A stretch of 53,302 nucleotides of DNA from an uncultured Acidobacteriota bacterium (GTDB taxonomy: Bacteria > Acidobacteriota > Blastocatellia > Pyrinomonadales > Pyrinomonadaceae): assembly GCA_902826795.1 (NCBI GenBank), contig CADEGD010000027.1, positions 1 to 53,302 of the forward strand, given 5' to 3'. Positions 34,901 to 43,216 of this stretch are shown piece after piece; position 1 is the first letter of the stretch, and each line of letters starts with the position of its first letter. The notes beneath the pieces were generated by a model. That model did no database searches and was not told the DNA's origin. It was given only the letters and a program-made list of their open reading frames with translations. The position numbers and the translations under genes are program-made.

Positions 34901-36112
34901 CTAAAAATCAAATCCATCGAGGCCGGGAATCGAGAAAGATTGACCGCCTGCTCCTCTTCGGCCGCCCTGTGCCGCTGCTTGAGCCTGTGCGGCCTGTAGG
35001 AAAGGTCCTACTCCCGCCAAGAGCTTGATCGCATTGATCTTCGACCCACTGCCGTTCTTCGAACTGGAAACCGCGATAACGTCGCCCGGCTTGAGATCCG
35101 CGATCGAGATAACGGGAAAGCGTTCGAACATATCGTCGATGCCGCCGCGTCCCGCTGGCCCGCCGCCCATTCCTCTTCCCGGACCGCCTGGGCCACCCGG
35201 ACCCGCTCCGGCTGGACGCAGTCCGCCGCCTGCGGGAGCTCCACCACCCGCCGGACGTATTCCACCCTGTCCCGGCTGAACACCTGCTCCGCCCATTGCA
35301 GCCATTCCCGCCATTCGCTGAGCCATCTCTTCCGGAAATCGCTTAACGGCAGAGTTGGGCGTGATCGCGACTGTGATATCGATGTTAGTTCCCGCTTGGG
35401 TAACGACAACCTCATTAGTAGCCGCATCGACAGATTTCACGGTGCCGGCGACCGTTTGAAACGCTCCCGTTAGGACTTCCTCGGCGGTAAACGCGGTTCC
35501 ATCGGCGTTGCGATCACCGACGGCCCTGAGCATGTCGCCCTGCTTGATGTCGGAGATTGTGCTTTCGACGGCTTCGTTATATTTGACCGAATCCTGCTTG
35601 TAACGCTTGAACATCGCGTCACTCTTGGGCGTTACCACAACCGAAGTAGTGTTCATCAACCCGCGCACCTCGATCGTCACTTTATTCGTCGCCGGGTCGA
35701 CCGACGCGACGCGTCCGCTGATCCCGCGGGTCGCCCATCGTTCCGTTTCCTTCGCGTTCTTCTGCGCGATGTCAGACTTAGACATCAAATAGACCGCGCG
35801 TGCCGGAAGAACTTTCTTGTCTTCGCCGAAAACGCCCGTCACCATCAGCTTGTCGCCCTGCGAAATGTCTGAAAGCTGAGCCGCTACTGCCGCCTTCAAA
35901 ACCGGATTCTCGGGCGGTACGCGTTTGAACGCCGTCGCGGACGAAAGAGCGGCTTCTACATCGCCATCTTTCGTCTTAATAACGATCTTTGCGTCGCTGA
36001 CCGAAACCACATCGCCAGTCACAACCGATGGTTTTGGACTAACTTGGGCAAACAGCCCGGAAACGACTCCGAGAGCCAGAATTATAGCGAGTGAAAAAGT
36101 TGATCTTGCCAT
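34901..36112 (-). CDS. DUF5666 repeat protein, exported, glycine-rich
   Basis: A 403-residue exported protein with signal peptide (to AFAQ-like LFAQ, about residue 23). Three DUF5666-type OB-like beta units follow, recognisable by repeated GDxL/M-x-V/A-xG...(SDIKQGDMLRAVGD, SDISQGDKLMVTG, ADLKPGDVIAVSS). Between units two and three is a glycine/proline-rich linker (about residues 278-330) like that of the TonB receptor. Its neighbour suggests an envelope role with that receptor. The upstream region carries a hairpin and YTGTAARA direct repeats. Confidence 0.85.
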   Translation of the reverse strand: MARSTFSLAIILALGVVSGLFAQVSPKPSVVTGDVVSVSDAKIVIKTKDGDVEAALSSATAFKRVPPENPVLKAAVAAQLSDISQGDKLMVTGVFGEDKKVLPARAVYLMSKSDIAQKNAKETERWATRGISGRVASVDPATNKVTIEVRGLMNTTSVVVTPKSDAMFKRYKQDSVKYNEAVESTISDIKQGDMLRAVGDRNADGTAFTAEEVLTGAFQTVAGTVKSVDAATNEVVVTQAGTNIDITVAITPNSAVKRFPEEMAQRMAGMAAMGGAGVQPGQGGIRPAGGGAPAGGGLRPAGAGPGGPGGPGRGMGGGPAGRGGIDDMFERFPVISIADLKPGDVIAVSSSKNGSGSKINAIKLLAGVGPFLQAAQAQAAAQGGRRGAGGQSFSIPGLDGFDF

Positions 36113-36148
36113 GACCGTTTATAAGGTGAACCGCTTGTAGATTTACGC

Positions 36149-36173
36149 TTTGGGCAGCCAAAAGTTGCCCAAA
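36149..36173 (-). promoter_or_regulatory. Leader hairpin before the DUF5666 gene
   Basis: TTTGGGCA (36149-36156) pairs perfectly with TGCCCAAA (36166-36173) around a 9-nt loop, 37-61 nt before ATG 36112. No T-run follows on the minus strand, so a leader structure is likelier than a terminator. Confidence 0.45.
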
Positions 36174-36211
36174 TCTGTAAGACGTAGATTCTATCTCACA
36201 GGTTTGACCGA

Positions 36212-36232
36212 TTCTGTAAAGATTTGTAAGAA
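36212..36232 (-). promoter_or_regulatory. Direct-repeat site TTCTGTAAAGATTTGTAA (copy A)
   Basis: TGTAA occurs twice at 11-bp spacing (36215 and 36226), and CTGTAAGA recurs at 36174. An 18-nt core, TTCTGTAAAGATTTGTAA (36212-36229), is repeated with one change at 38497-38514 before the sigma gene. The 11-bp period fits an OmpR-family dimer site, or a shared promoter element. Confidence 0.45.
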
Positions 36233-36246
36233 AACGTGTTGTCGCG

Positions 36247-37212
36247 TCAAGCGGGACGAACGGAGGTATTGTTGCGTGCAGTTATGACCAATCCGGTGCC
36301 GGCGGCAAAAACGGTAAGGACGCCGAAGATCCAGAGATACGGAAGCGAGAGCAAAATCGTCCAGACGATGACGCCGATCAGGATGGCTATGGTCTCGTTG
36401 GACTTGTAGCCAGGAAGGAGATGTTTTTGAATGTATTTGCCCACGCTAAGCTGCAGCGTAACGCGTCCGAAAAGGTAGGCGAGCATTAAAAGTCCGACCA
36501 CCATCAGCCACACGATCACGCTTAGATACTCCGGCAAGGCTGTAGAAACGGTGGTGACTAGTAGAAGCGACGCGATCAGCCCTGCCAGACCAACTGCGGC
36601 AATTTTCGTGGGCGTGAGTTTTGTCCTTGCGATCGCACGGCTAACGGCACCGGGAGCGATCGTAATGAACCCAAGCGTGACGACGAACCAAAAGAGCGCG
36701 GACAAGACGCGCTGAGCAAAGAAGGTCGGGGTCAAAGACGGCGATAATATAGATTCGGGGTTGCGGCCAAGCTCGCGGAGTTCGTCTTCCAAGATGCCGA
36801 ATACGATGGTCTCTTTACCAGCCGTTCGTAACGGCTGCTGGCTATCCGGTTTATAAGCACCGCCGATCACGATCACGTCACCGCCGATGAACGCTCCTTC
36901 TTTCTGAGAGATCGTTCCACCGATAACGCCCACGTCACCCGATACATTGCCCTCGATCACAACATCGCCGCCGAACACAAAAACATCCTTCGCTGACTGT
37001 TTCACGACAACCGTCTTAGCGACCGCGATCACCGACATTTCGGGGCTGTCATTGACCTGGAGATCTTCGTTATCCGTCGAGGTTGTGAATGAGGCGGAAG
37101 CCAGTGCGACGGCGGAGAGAAGAAGAACGACCGCTGCGGCAATGATCGTTCGGAACAAGGCACGACCAAACGCATCGGTAAATCTGAGTTGGATCGTTTC
37201 TATCTGCGGCAA
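36247..37212 (-). CDS. Membrane protein with bactofilin-like beta-helix
   Basis: A 321-residue protein. An N-terminal membrane segment or signal (about 20-40) is followed by a short right-handed beta-helix-like repeat of the GGDVVIEGNVSGDVGVIGG type, as in polymer-forming bactofilins. Four C-terminal membrane helices follow. TTG 37212 is preferred: it starts 6 nt after the anti-sigma stop, while ATG 37293 would overlap that gene by 75 nt. It is the third gene of the sigma/anti-sigma operon, so it is probably part of an envelope-stress response. Confidence 0.75.
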   Translation of the reverse strand: MPQIETIQLRFTDAFGRALFRTIIAAAVVLLLSAVALASASFTTSTDNEDLQVNDSPEMSVIAVAKTVVVKQSAKDVFVFGGDVVIEGNVSGDVGVIGGTISQKEGAFIGGDVIVIGGAYKPDSQQPLRTAGKETIVFGILEDELRELGRNPESILSPSLTPTFFAQRVLSALFWFVVTLGFITIAPGAVSRAIARTKLTPTKIAAVGLAGLIASLLLVTTVSTALPEYLSVIVWLMVVGLLMLAYLFGRVTLQLSVGKYIQKHLLPGYKSNETIAILIGVIVWTILLSLPYLWIFGVLTVFAAGTGLVITARNNTSVRPA

Positions 37213-37217
37213 CGCAA

Positions 37218-37808
37218 TTAAGTCCCCGGGGTTCGAAAATACCGCTTCAGTGAGCGAGATCCTATGTAGATCATCAGCACAACGGCGAAGCATACCGCTA
37301 TATACGCAAGCGCCGTCCCAAAGGTTTGCGTTTGTAACACCGAACGGAGGATCGCACCGACGGCATAAGCGAAATCGCCTAGAACCTGGAGCCCAGCGGC
37401 ACCGAGAGCGAAGATCTTTTCGAATACGATAGAGACCGGCGAGAAGACGCCCGCGAGGCTTCCGACCGCAGCCGCAGCAATCACGAGCAGACCGGCCGCA
37501 ACGATAAAAGCCGTCGATCGCTCTCGGCGGTCGCGTAGGCCGGAGACCTTGCTTTCCGCATTGATCACGACGGTTTTTGTAAAATTCGGAGGTAATTCGA
37601 TCGGAATTTCGCGTTCAAGCGTGTCCGAGAGGGCAATAAGAAAGCCCTTCTGATCGTTGAGTTCGCGGCGGCAAATCTCGCATGCCTCCATATGTCGTTC
37701 GAGCGCATTCTCGACGTCCATACCAAGTTCACCGTCAATGTAGGCGGCGATCTCTTCAGCGGGACACTCGAACACAAACTTTGAAGGCGAATCTTTCACG
37801 TGCTTCAA
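37218..37808 (-). CDS. Anti-sigma factor, zinc-finger type
   Basis: A 196-residue protein. The ZAS-like N-terminal domain has HMEACEICRREL (H-x3-C-x2-C, about residues 39-50), then a membrane segment (about 100-120) and a second one (about 160-185). It would hold the ECF sigma factor encoded just upstream at the membrane until a signal releases it. It starts 25 nt after the sigma gene. Confidence 0.9.
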   Translation of the reverse strand: MKHVKDSPSKFVFECPAEEIAAYIDGELGMDVENALERHMEACEICRRELNDQKGFLIALSDTLEREIPIELPPNFTKTVVINAESKVSGLRDRRERSTAFIVAAGLLVIAAAAVGSLAGVFSPVSIVFEKIFALGAAGLQVLGDFAYAVGAILRSVLQTQTFGTALAYIAVCFAVVLMIYIGSRSLKRYFRTPGT

Positions 37809-37833
37809 GTTTGCTTGAAAGTTTTGATGGAGT

Positions 37834-38439
37834 CTAGATTCCGGTAAATCCGCGATCGAGAAACATGGTTCTCATCATCTCGCGGGCACGGAAAAGGCGG
37901 TTCTTGACGGTTCCCAGTGGAAGCCTCGTGACGTCGGCGATCTCATCGTAACTGAGGTCCTGAGCGTGTCTCAGGAGGATAAGTTCGCGATATGCGGCCG
38001 GCAGACACCTTACGACCTTGTCGATCTCAACCCGCCATTCGCTCCGCTCCCTGTCCTTTTCGGGCGATGGGTTCGGACTTTCAAGCTGGAGTTGATACGT
38101 CCCGTCTGGCGATTCGGTTTCGAGGCTTTGCTGTACCGCCGGATTGCGTCGCATATGATCGATCGCGGCGTTGTGGGCAATGCGATAGATCCAGGTGGAG
38201 AATTTGTACTCGGAGCTGTATTTGGTGAGCGAGTTGTAAACCTTGATGAAGACTTCCTGCGACACGTCGAGCGCGGAATCATAATCGCCAAGCATTCGGA
38301 AAACGTAGCCTGTAATAGGCCGCTGATATCGACGAACAAGTTCTTCGAATCCGTCTTCACGGCCCGCAATGGCCTTGCCGACCAGTTCGAGGTCGGTCAG
38401 GGCGGCGTGATCTTTGAATGCAAGGGCTGCAGTCGGCAT
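37834..38439 (-). CDS. ECF-family RNA polymerase sigma factor
   Basis: A 201-residue group 4 sigma factor. Region 2 contains FEELVRRYQRPITGYVFRML and DVSQEVFIKVYNSL; region 4 contains LSYDEIADVTRLPLGTVKNR, a helix-turn-helix reading the -35 element. ATG 38439 is chosen because the longer frame begins at a TTG (38490) that leaves almost no room for a promoter. The repeat site at 38497 lies 58 nt upstream. It is the first gene of an operon with an anti-sigma factor and a membrane beta-helix protein, and is probably autoregulated. Confidence 0.9.
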   Translation of the reverse strand: MPTAALAFKDHAALTDLELVGKAIAGREDGFEELVRRYQRPITGYVFRMLGDYDSALDVSQEVFIKVYNSLTKYSSEYKFSTWIYRIAHNAAIDHMRRNPAVQQSLETESPDGTYQLQLESPNPSPEKDRERSEWRVEIDKVVRCLPAAYRELILLRHAQDLSYDEIADVTRLPLGTVKNRLFRAREMMRTMFLDRGFTGI

Positions 38440-38496
38440 GCGATCAAGGGTCTGTACGCCATTCTGTACCGGTTTGTTCGCCCAGCGCAATAGGGT

Positions 38497-38517
38497 TTCT
38501 GTAAAGATTCGTAAACG
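38497..38517 (-). promoter_or_regulatory. Direct-repeat site TTCTGTAAAGATTCGTAA (copy B)
   Basis: Eighteen bases match copy A at 36212 with one change (TTCTGTAAAGATTCGTAA, 38497-38514), with GTAA spaced 11 bp. It lies upstream of the ECF sigma gene and just before the terminator of the pilin operon. Sharing with the DUF5666 promoter region suggests one regulator for both. Confidence 0.45.
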
Positions 38518-38519
38518 AA

Positions 38520-38547
38520 AACGGCTCGTCCCAATGGACGAACCGTT
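38520..38547 (-). terminator. Rho-independent terminator of the secretin/pseudopilin operon
   Basis: AACGGCTCGTCC (38520-38531) pairs with GGACGAACCGTT (38536-38547) with one G-U pair and a 4-nt loop. On the minus strand it is followed by TTTCGTTT. It lies 28 nt after the stop of the PilM-like gene. Confidence 0.85.
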
Positions 38548-38574
38548 TATCCCAATTTCATGAAAATTCTTACG

Positions 38575-39504
38575 CTATTTCCAGCCGAACGCCGCTAATC
38601 CGGCGGGTGCGGCGAGGTCGTCGAAGCTGAGCGAGCCGACGGGGAGGCTTAGCCCGACCTCCTCGGATCTGACTATCGCGAGGGTTCGGCCAAAGGCTTC
38701 GGTTGAGATGGCTCGGATCTTTTCAGGGACGAGGTCGCGGCCGATGAGCAGTAGTCGGCTTAGGAGGTTACCTCCGTGAGCATCCGAAAAACGGTCGTTG
38801 TAGAACATCAAAAGGCGATATACCTCGTCATCTATCTCACTCGACGCACACGTCACCGAGCGGACTACGCTCGGTTCGTTGCCGCGAAGCAAGACCGCCG
38901 TGAAGCCGTCACCTTGCGAGCTGATAAGCAGCGAATCCATCGCCGAGGGTTCATTTAGCAGCCAGCGAGTTTCAGCAACTGCCCGCGGCAGGATCAAGCC
39001 CGCTTTCCAGCCAAACTGCTCGAATGCGGTCTCATACTCATCGATCACTGAGAGCTTTACGGCTGTCGCGAAATATCGCTGCTTTCCTTCGCGATCGTTA
39101 GAGATCTGATAACGAGTAATGCGAAGCTGGCTGGCCGGGGCACCGAAGCTCTGCTCCGCCTTCCATTCAAGCACTTCGTCGAGTTGACCCTTCCCTGCGT
39201 TGTCTAGCGTGAGGATCGCAGACCGAGCCGTGCTGCTCGGCAATGAGACCGACCAGCTTTTCTGGCTCATCAGGCCTGCGTTCACCACCGCTTCTTCAAG
39301 TATCGTCTGAAATTCGGCGACTGACGCAATATTTCGGTCGGTGAAGCTCGGTGTTATCAGGCCTTTTGGAAGTTCGACAGTCGCGGCGCGATCTACCCCA
39401 AATCGTCCGCGGCCTTCACGCCGGAGCTGAAGTGCAGATATCGCGTTTTGCTCGATGCCGATGGCAGACTTTGGATAATTGGGTTGAGTGAGGAAATCAA
39501 ACAT
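38575..39504 (-). CDS. PilM-like actin-fold protein of a type II/IV secretion-pilus system
   Basis: A 309-residue soluble protein with the PilM/FtsA-like pattern SAIGIEQNAISALQLRREG at the start and WSVSLPSSTARSAILTLD in the middle. PilM binds PilN at the inner face of the membrane in type IV pilus machines. Nucleotide-binding motifs are weak, so ATP binding is uncertain. ATG 39504 starts 4 nt after the upstream stop; a longer frame to 39555 overlaps the pseudopilin. It is the last gene of the operon. PilN, PilO and motor ATPase genes are not nearby. Confidence 0.75.
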   Translation of the reverse strand: MFDFLTQPNYPKSAIGIEQNAISALQLRREGRGRFGVDRAATVELPKGLITPSFTDRNIASVAEFQTILEEAVVNAGLMSQKSWSVSLPSSTARSAILTLDNAGKGQLDEVLEWKAEQSFGAPASQLRITRYQISNDREGKQRYFATAVKLSVIDEYETAFEQFGWKAGLILPRAVAETRWLLNEPSAMDSLLISSQGDGFTAVLLRGNEPSVVRSVTCASSEIDDEVYRLLMFYNDRFSDAHGGNLLSRLLLIGRDLVPEKIRAISTEAFGRTLAIVRSEEVGLSLPVGSLSFDDLAAPAGLAAFGWK

Positions 39505-39508
39505 CAGA

Positions 39509-39919
39509 TCAATATTCCGAGTACGCCTTGCCTTCGCTGTCATGCCCTTCGGCAATACTTTTCACGTCTTTTAGTCCACCTTCGCCATCAGGATTCAATG
39601 TATCTTCTCCCATTTCCGATTTCCACTCGGCACGTTCGAGGATCGGGTCGATCGGCATCTCGCGCAGATATTTCGCCTCGACAAGCGAATCGAGCGACGG
39701 CGGAAACTTACCCTTGTCCGAAGCGTATTGATCTATCGCCTTTCTCATCTGCCAAAGATTTTCTTTTAACACCGTTTCTTTAGCGTATTGAACGGACCGC
39801 TGATAGGTCGGCAACGCCACTGATAAAAGGATGATCAGGATGAACATCGCGATCATCAATTCGAGCAGCGAGAATCCTTTCGCCTGGCGAAGCTTACCAA
39901 TCACTATACTTCTCTCCAT
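39509..39919 (-). CDS. Type II secretion/type IV pilin-like pseudopilin (GspG-like)
   Basis: A 136-residue prepilin with cleavage motif KGFSLLELM near residues 14-22 (G at -1, E at +5) and a hydrophobic helix. The C-terminal domain has the GspG-like WQMRKAIDQYASDKGKFPPSLDSLVEAKYL. It would be cut by a PilD-type prepilin peptidase and polymerise in the periplasm. Its start overlaps the preceding pseudopilin gene by 26 nt. Confidence 0.9.
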   Translation of the reverse strand: MERSIVIGKLRQAKGFSLLELMIAMFILIILLSVALPTYQRSVQYAKETVLKENLWQMRKAIDQYASDKGKFPPSLDSLVEAKYLREMPIDPILERAEWKSEMGEDTLNPDGEGGLKDVKSIAEGHDSEGKAYSEY

Positions 39920-40520
39920 TCAAGCCTTCTTCATCGGATGCCGAACGAACGTCAAAAACATTTATCTGGTCCCAACTCGAGTCCGCTTCCTGATAAGACG
40001 ATCGCAACTGCCAATTCGATTCGCCGGTCATCGGGTCGACCGGCAGTTCTCGAAGATAAACCTTGATGATCTCTTCGTTATTGTTGATGTCCGTAGCGTT
40101 GATGTCGTCTCCGCTGATCCCACGGCCGCCGGTCAGGTTTATCCCGCGAGATCGAACCCGAACTCCGTTGACGAGAGTCTCAAGATCAGGAGGAAGGCGG
40201 TCGAGATTTTCAGTGTCGAATATTGTGCAGTCATCGACGACGACGCGGCTTCGAGGATCAGATGGAGCATCGACGCCGCGGCCACGGCCGATCGGATTGC
40301 CGGTCGTAATCGCTCCCTGCGGGCAAGCCCCGACGGTATCGCGTTTGAATTCGTCGATGGCGGCACGGATCTGCCTCAGCGTTTCGCGGAGCCGCAGCTC
40401 TTTCTGACGCTTGATGGCATTCTGCGTGAGCGGGATCGTGCCGACGACGAGGACGGAAAGAACAGCGAGAGTCACTACCAGCTCGAAAAGCGTAAAGCCT
40501 TCGCTTTTTCGGCAACGCAT
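39894..40520 (-). CDS. Type II secretion/type IV pilin-like pseudopilin, long form
   Basis: A 208-residue prepilin with short leader MRCRKSEG and cleavage motif GFTLFELVV. The helix and GspG-like core RETLRQIRAAIDEFKRD follow. A long loop (about 70-130) contains two cysteines, probably a disulfide. ATG 40520 gives the usual short leader; a TTG at 40556 is in frame but has no ribosome site. It lies between the secretin and the second pseudopilin, as a component of the same machine. Confidence 0.85.
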   Translation of the reverse strand: MRCRKSEGFTLFELVVTLAVLSVLVVGTIPLTQNAIKRQKELRLRETLRQIRAAIDEFKRDTVGACPQGAITTGNPIGRGRGVDAPSDPRSRVVVDDCTIFDTENLDRLPPDLETLVNGVRVRSRGINLTGGRGISGDDINATDINNNEEIIKVYLRELPVDPMTGESNWQLRSSYQEADSSWDQINVFDVRSASDEEGLNGEKYSDW

Positions 40521-40571
40521 TACAGATCGCAGTTTTTCGAGTCCAAACAACTTCAAGATTCGAATATCGTC

Positions 40572-43061
40572 CTAAAATTTTGCGACAAAGGTTTTACCTT
40601 CCGGAGAGACGAATGTGACGGCCTCACGCTCGATCTCGATCGAAGGTTTGCAATCGCTCAAGGCCTCAACCTCGACGTAAGCTAGAATGCCGAACGAACC
40701 CGGAGCGACACCGTTTTCAAGCGAGAGCGACACGAACATCTTGCCGCCCTGGTTCAGATATGGCGTCACGGTCTTCGTTGCATAGAGTTCGCCGAAAACG
40801 TCGCCGTATGTGACGTTACGCACCGCGATCTTGCCAGCATCAAACTTCAGCCCTAGCGTCGCTGATCGGAAAACTCCCGAACTCTTCACCATGACCGGAA
40901 CCATCAGCTTCTCGCCGCGTTTCATTTCCTTAAAGAATGACGGCAGGCTAAGCTCAGCCGACGCAGCCGTAATCGGAGCAGCCTTCGTTTCGGTCGAAGC
41001 GTCCAGAGAAAGCGTCTGCTTTGGCTCGACCGCCTTCTGTTCAGGTCCTGTAAAACTCGTATCTGATGTCTGCCGAATGTCGAGCGGCTTAGCGCTTGTA
41101 TCGATGGGCTTGACGCTCAATCCCGTCGACGCGGCAACGGCAGTCTCAGCAGACTTTTCAGTCGAGGCGTTTGTATTCGCATCGGGCTGAGCTCCGCGAA
41201 CGTAGCCCGGCGTTGCTGCCTGATCGGGAAGCTGCACGTTCGTGTTCGTCGGAAGACGTCGAGCCATCGCCAACTGTTCGCCGCGCTCTTCCTGAATGAT
41301 CATCGCTTCAAGCGAACCACTCGTCGGCAAAGCCATACTTCCCGTTGGACGCTCGATCAGATCGTCTGGAAGAATGGCAGGAGCACGGATCACCTTCGGC
41401 GTAACGGCGATGACGATATCGACCTGTCGATTATCGCGAGTCGGTGCAGAAAACAGGCGGCCAAGTATCGGGATCAATCCGAGCAAAGGCAGGCCCGATT
41501 TACCTCGGCTTTCGACGTCCTGAGCCACACTTGCGAGAAGCAGTGTCCTGTTATTCTGAACACGCGCCGTGCCCTTGATCGTTCGCTCCGAAAAGATAGG
41601 GTTGTCCTGCGTTCCGCCCGCGACAACGTCCTTCGATTCGATCTCCATCGCGACCTGCACGTCCTGATTTGGAAACACAATGGGTTTGAATTTCAGCGTT
41701 AGGCCAACCTGCTCATAGTTGATCACGTCGGAAACAACTCCGCCGTTGTTCGACGTGTTTGATCCCGTAACGAACTGGGCAGTCCTGACAGGAACTCTTT
41801 GCCCTATACGAGCCGAAGAATCCTCATTGTTAAAAGCGTGGATCTGAGTTGAGGCCAAAAGCTTCGTGTTGCCTTTGCTCTGGAAGGCAACAAGATTAGA
41901 CGTTGGCAGCACGAGCCCAGCCCCGAAGGCACCAGGGATAATGTTGGCAGCGGTGCGTCCGAGATTCCCAAACAACTCATTTCCTCCGAGCCCGACAACG
42001 CCCCGCGTTGTTCCACCCAGCGTCGTCAGCTCGGCCCGGTTCCCGATCTGATTTCCAAACTCAAGCAAGTCATTTTTCGACACCTCGTAGATCGCAACAT
42101 CCATCACGACCTCGGCTCGATCCTTATCGAGCGAACCGATCAGTTTCTCGAAAAGAACAATGTTCTCGGCGGTGTCACGGATCGTGAGGCTGTTGGTCGC
42201 CGCATCTTCTACCACGATAGTCTGCGTGCGGCCCGGCTGCGGCGGGATGGCGGTTTGGATGATGGTCTTTACGTCCTTCGGGTTCGCGTTTGCAAGATAA
42301 AAGGTTCGAAGAACTAGCTGCTGAAAGTTCGTACGCCTCGTATTCGAAGCTACAAGGATCGTTCGAGGCCCGACCTTTTGAAAGAACAGATTCTCCTGCA
42401 GAAATATGTAATCGAGAGCTTTAGCGGCGGTAACATTCTTAAGCTCGATGCGAACGCTGCGGGTTTCAAGCCGAGAATCCGTGTCGAAAAGCACATTCAG
42501 TTCAAGGTCCTTAGCCAACTCCTTAACAATGAATGGGAGGTTGACGCCATTAGGAAACGGAATGTCGCGAAGCTTTTCAAACTTCTGCGGCATCTTTGGG
42601 TCATCAGCCGGGTTATAGCCGGTCTGCGTATACTTCACGTCAGAATCCGTCCGCGGCTCTTTGCCATTGCCCTTGAGCACGTCTTCCTGCATCCGCACCA
42701 TTCGGGCCATCTCAGATTTCGCGAGTTCATTGACGGGGTCGAATGCATACGCCTTGCGGAAGTGACTATAGGCAGCGGCATAATCTTTTTGTTCTGCGGC
42801 CGTTCGTCCCTTTTTCATGAACATCTGCGAGGCTTCGAAAAGCGATCGCTGAAGATGCAGCTTGTACTCGGGGTTCTTGGGATTTTCGTTCACTGCCTTA
42901 GCAAACGCCTCGGCAGCCTTGTCCCACTCCTCAGCAACCTCGTGCTTCATCCCTTCTTTGAAAAACTTTTTGCCATCGCCGTAAGCCAACGCAGCGGTCG
43001 GCGAAAGCAAGCAAATTAACAACAGGAAAGAGAGTAGACGAAGAAAAGCTGGTCTGTTCAT
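40572..43061 (-). CDS. Secretin with N-terminal TPRs and C-terminal cohesin-like domain
   Basis: An 829-residue outer-membrane secretin. It has a signal peptide (to about 26, ALAYG), TPR repeats (about 28-120; AAEAFAKAVNENPKNPEYKL), and an STN/N0-like domain (about 180-250). N1-type domain repeats come next, then the secretin core (about 320-560; RVPVRTAQFVTG, GLPLLGLIPILGRLF). A linker rich in T, A, S, E (about 610-710) precedes a C-terminal cohesin-like beta domain (about 715-829; ATLGLKFDAGKIAVRNVTYGDVF). The fusion of TPR, secretin and cohesin is an Acidobacteria-style arrangement. ATG 43061 is preferred; the longer frame to 43097 only adds polar residues. Confidence 0.9.
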   Translation of the reverse strand: MNRPAFLRLLSFLLLICLLSPTAALAYGDGKKFFKEGMKHEVAEEWDKAAEAFAKAVNENPKNPEYKLHLQRSLFEASQMFMKKGRTAAEQKDYAAAYSHFRKAYAFDPVNELAKSEMARMVRMQEDVLKGNGKEPRTDSDVKYTQTGYNPADDPKMPQKFEKLRDIPFPNGVNLPFIVKELAKDLELNVLFDTDSRLETRSVRIELKNVTAAKALDYIFLQENLFFQKVGPRTILVASNTRRTNFQQLVLRTFYLANANPKDVKTIIQTAIPPQPGRTQTIVVEDAATNSLTIRDTAENIVLFEKLIGSLDKDRAEVVMDVAIYEVSKNDLLEFGNQIGNRAELTTLGGTTRGVVGLGGNELFGNLGRTAANIIPGAFGAGLVLPTSNLVAFQSKGNTKLLASTQIHAFNNEDSSARIGQRVPVRTAQFVTGSNTSNNGGVVSDVINYEQVGLTLKFKPIVFPNQDVQVAMEIESKDVVAGGTQDNPIFSERTIKGTARVQNNRTLLLASVAQDVESRGKSGLPLLGLIPILGRLFSAPTRDNRQVDIVIAVTPKVIRAPAILPDDLIERPTGSMALPTSGSLEAMIIQEERGEQLAMARRLPTNTNVQLPDQAATPGYVRGAQPDANTNASTEKSAETAVAASTGLSVKPIDTSAKPLDIRQTSDTSFTGPEQKAVEPKQTLSLDASTETKAAPITAASAELSLPSFFKEMKRGEKLMVPVMVKSSGVFRSATLGLKFDAGKIAVRNVTYGDVFGELYATKTVTPYLNQGGKMFVSLSLENGVAPGSFGILAYVEVEALSDCKPSIEIEREAVTFVSPEGKTFVAKF

Positions 43062-43216
43062 ATGTTTAAGCGACCTGTCGAAGGGAACGTGAAACAAGCT
43101 GTTTCCGGCTCATTTCACGAGCTATCGGGCGACAAAGTTCCAAAAAGTATTCCGGATCGAACGTTCCGGCAAGCGCTGCTCTAATTTTCGTCCCAAAGAG
43201 CTAAAAAAGCAAGCAT

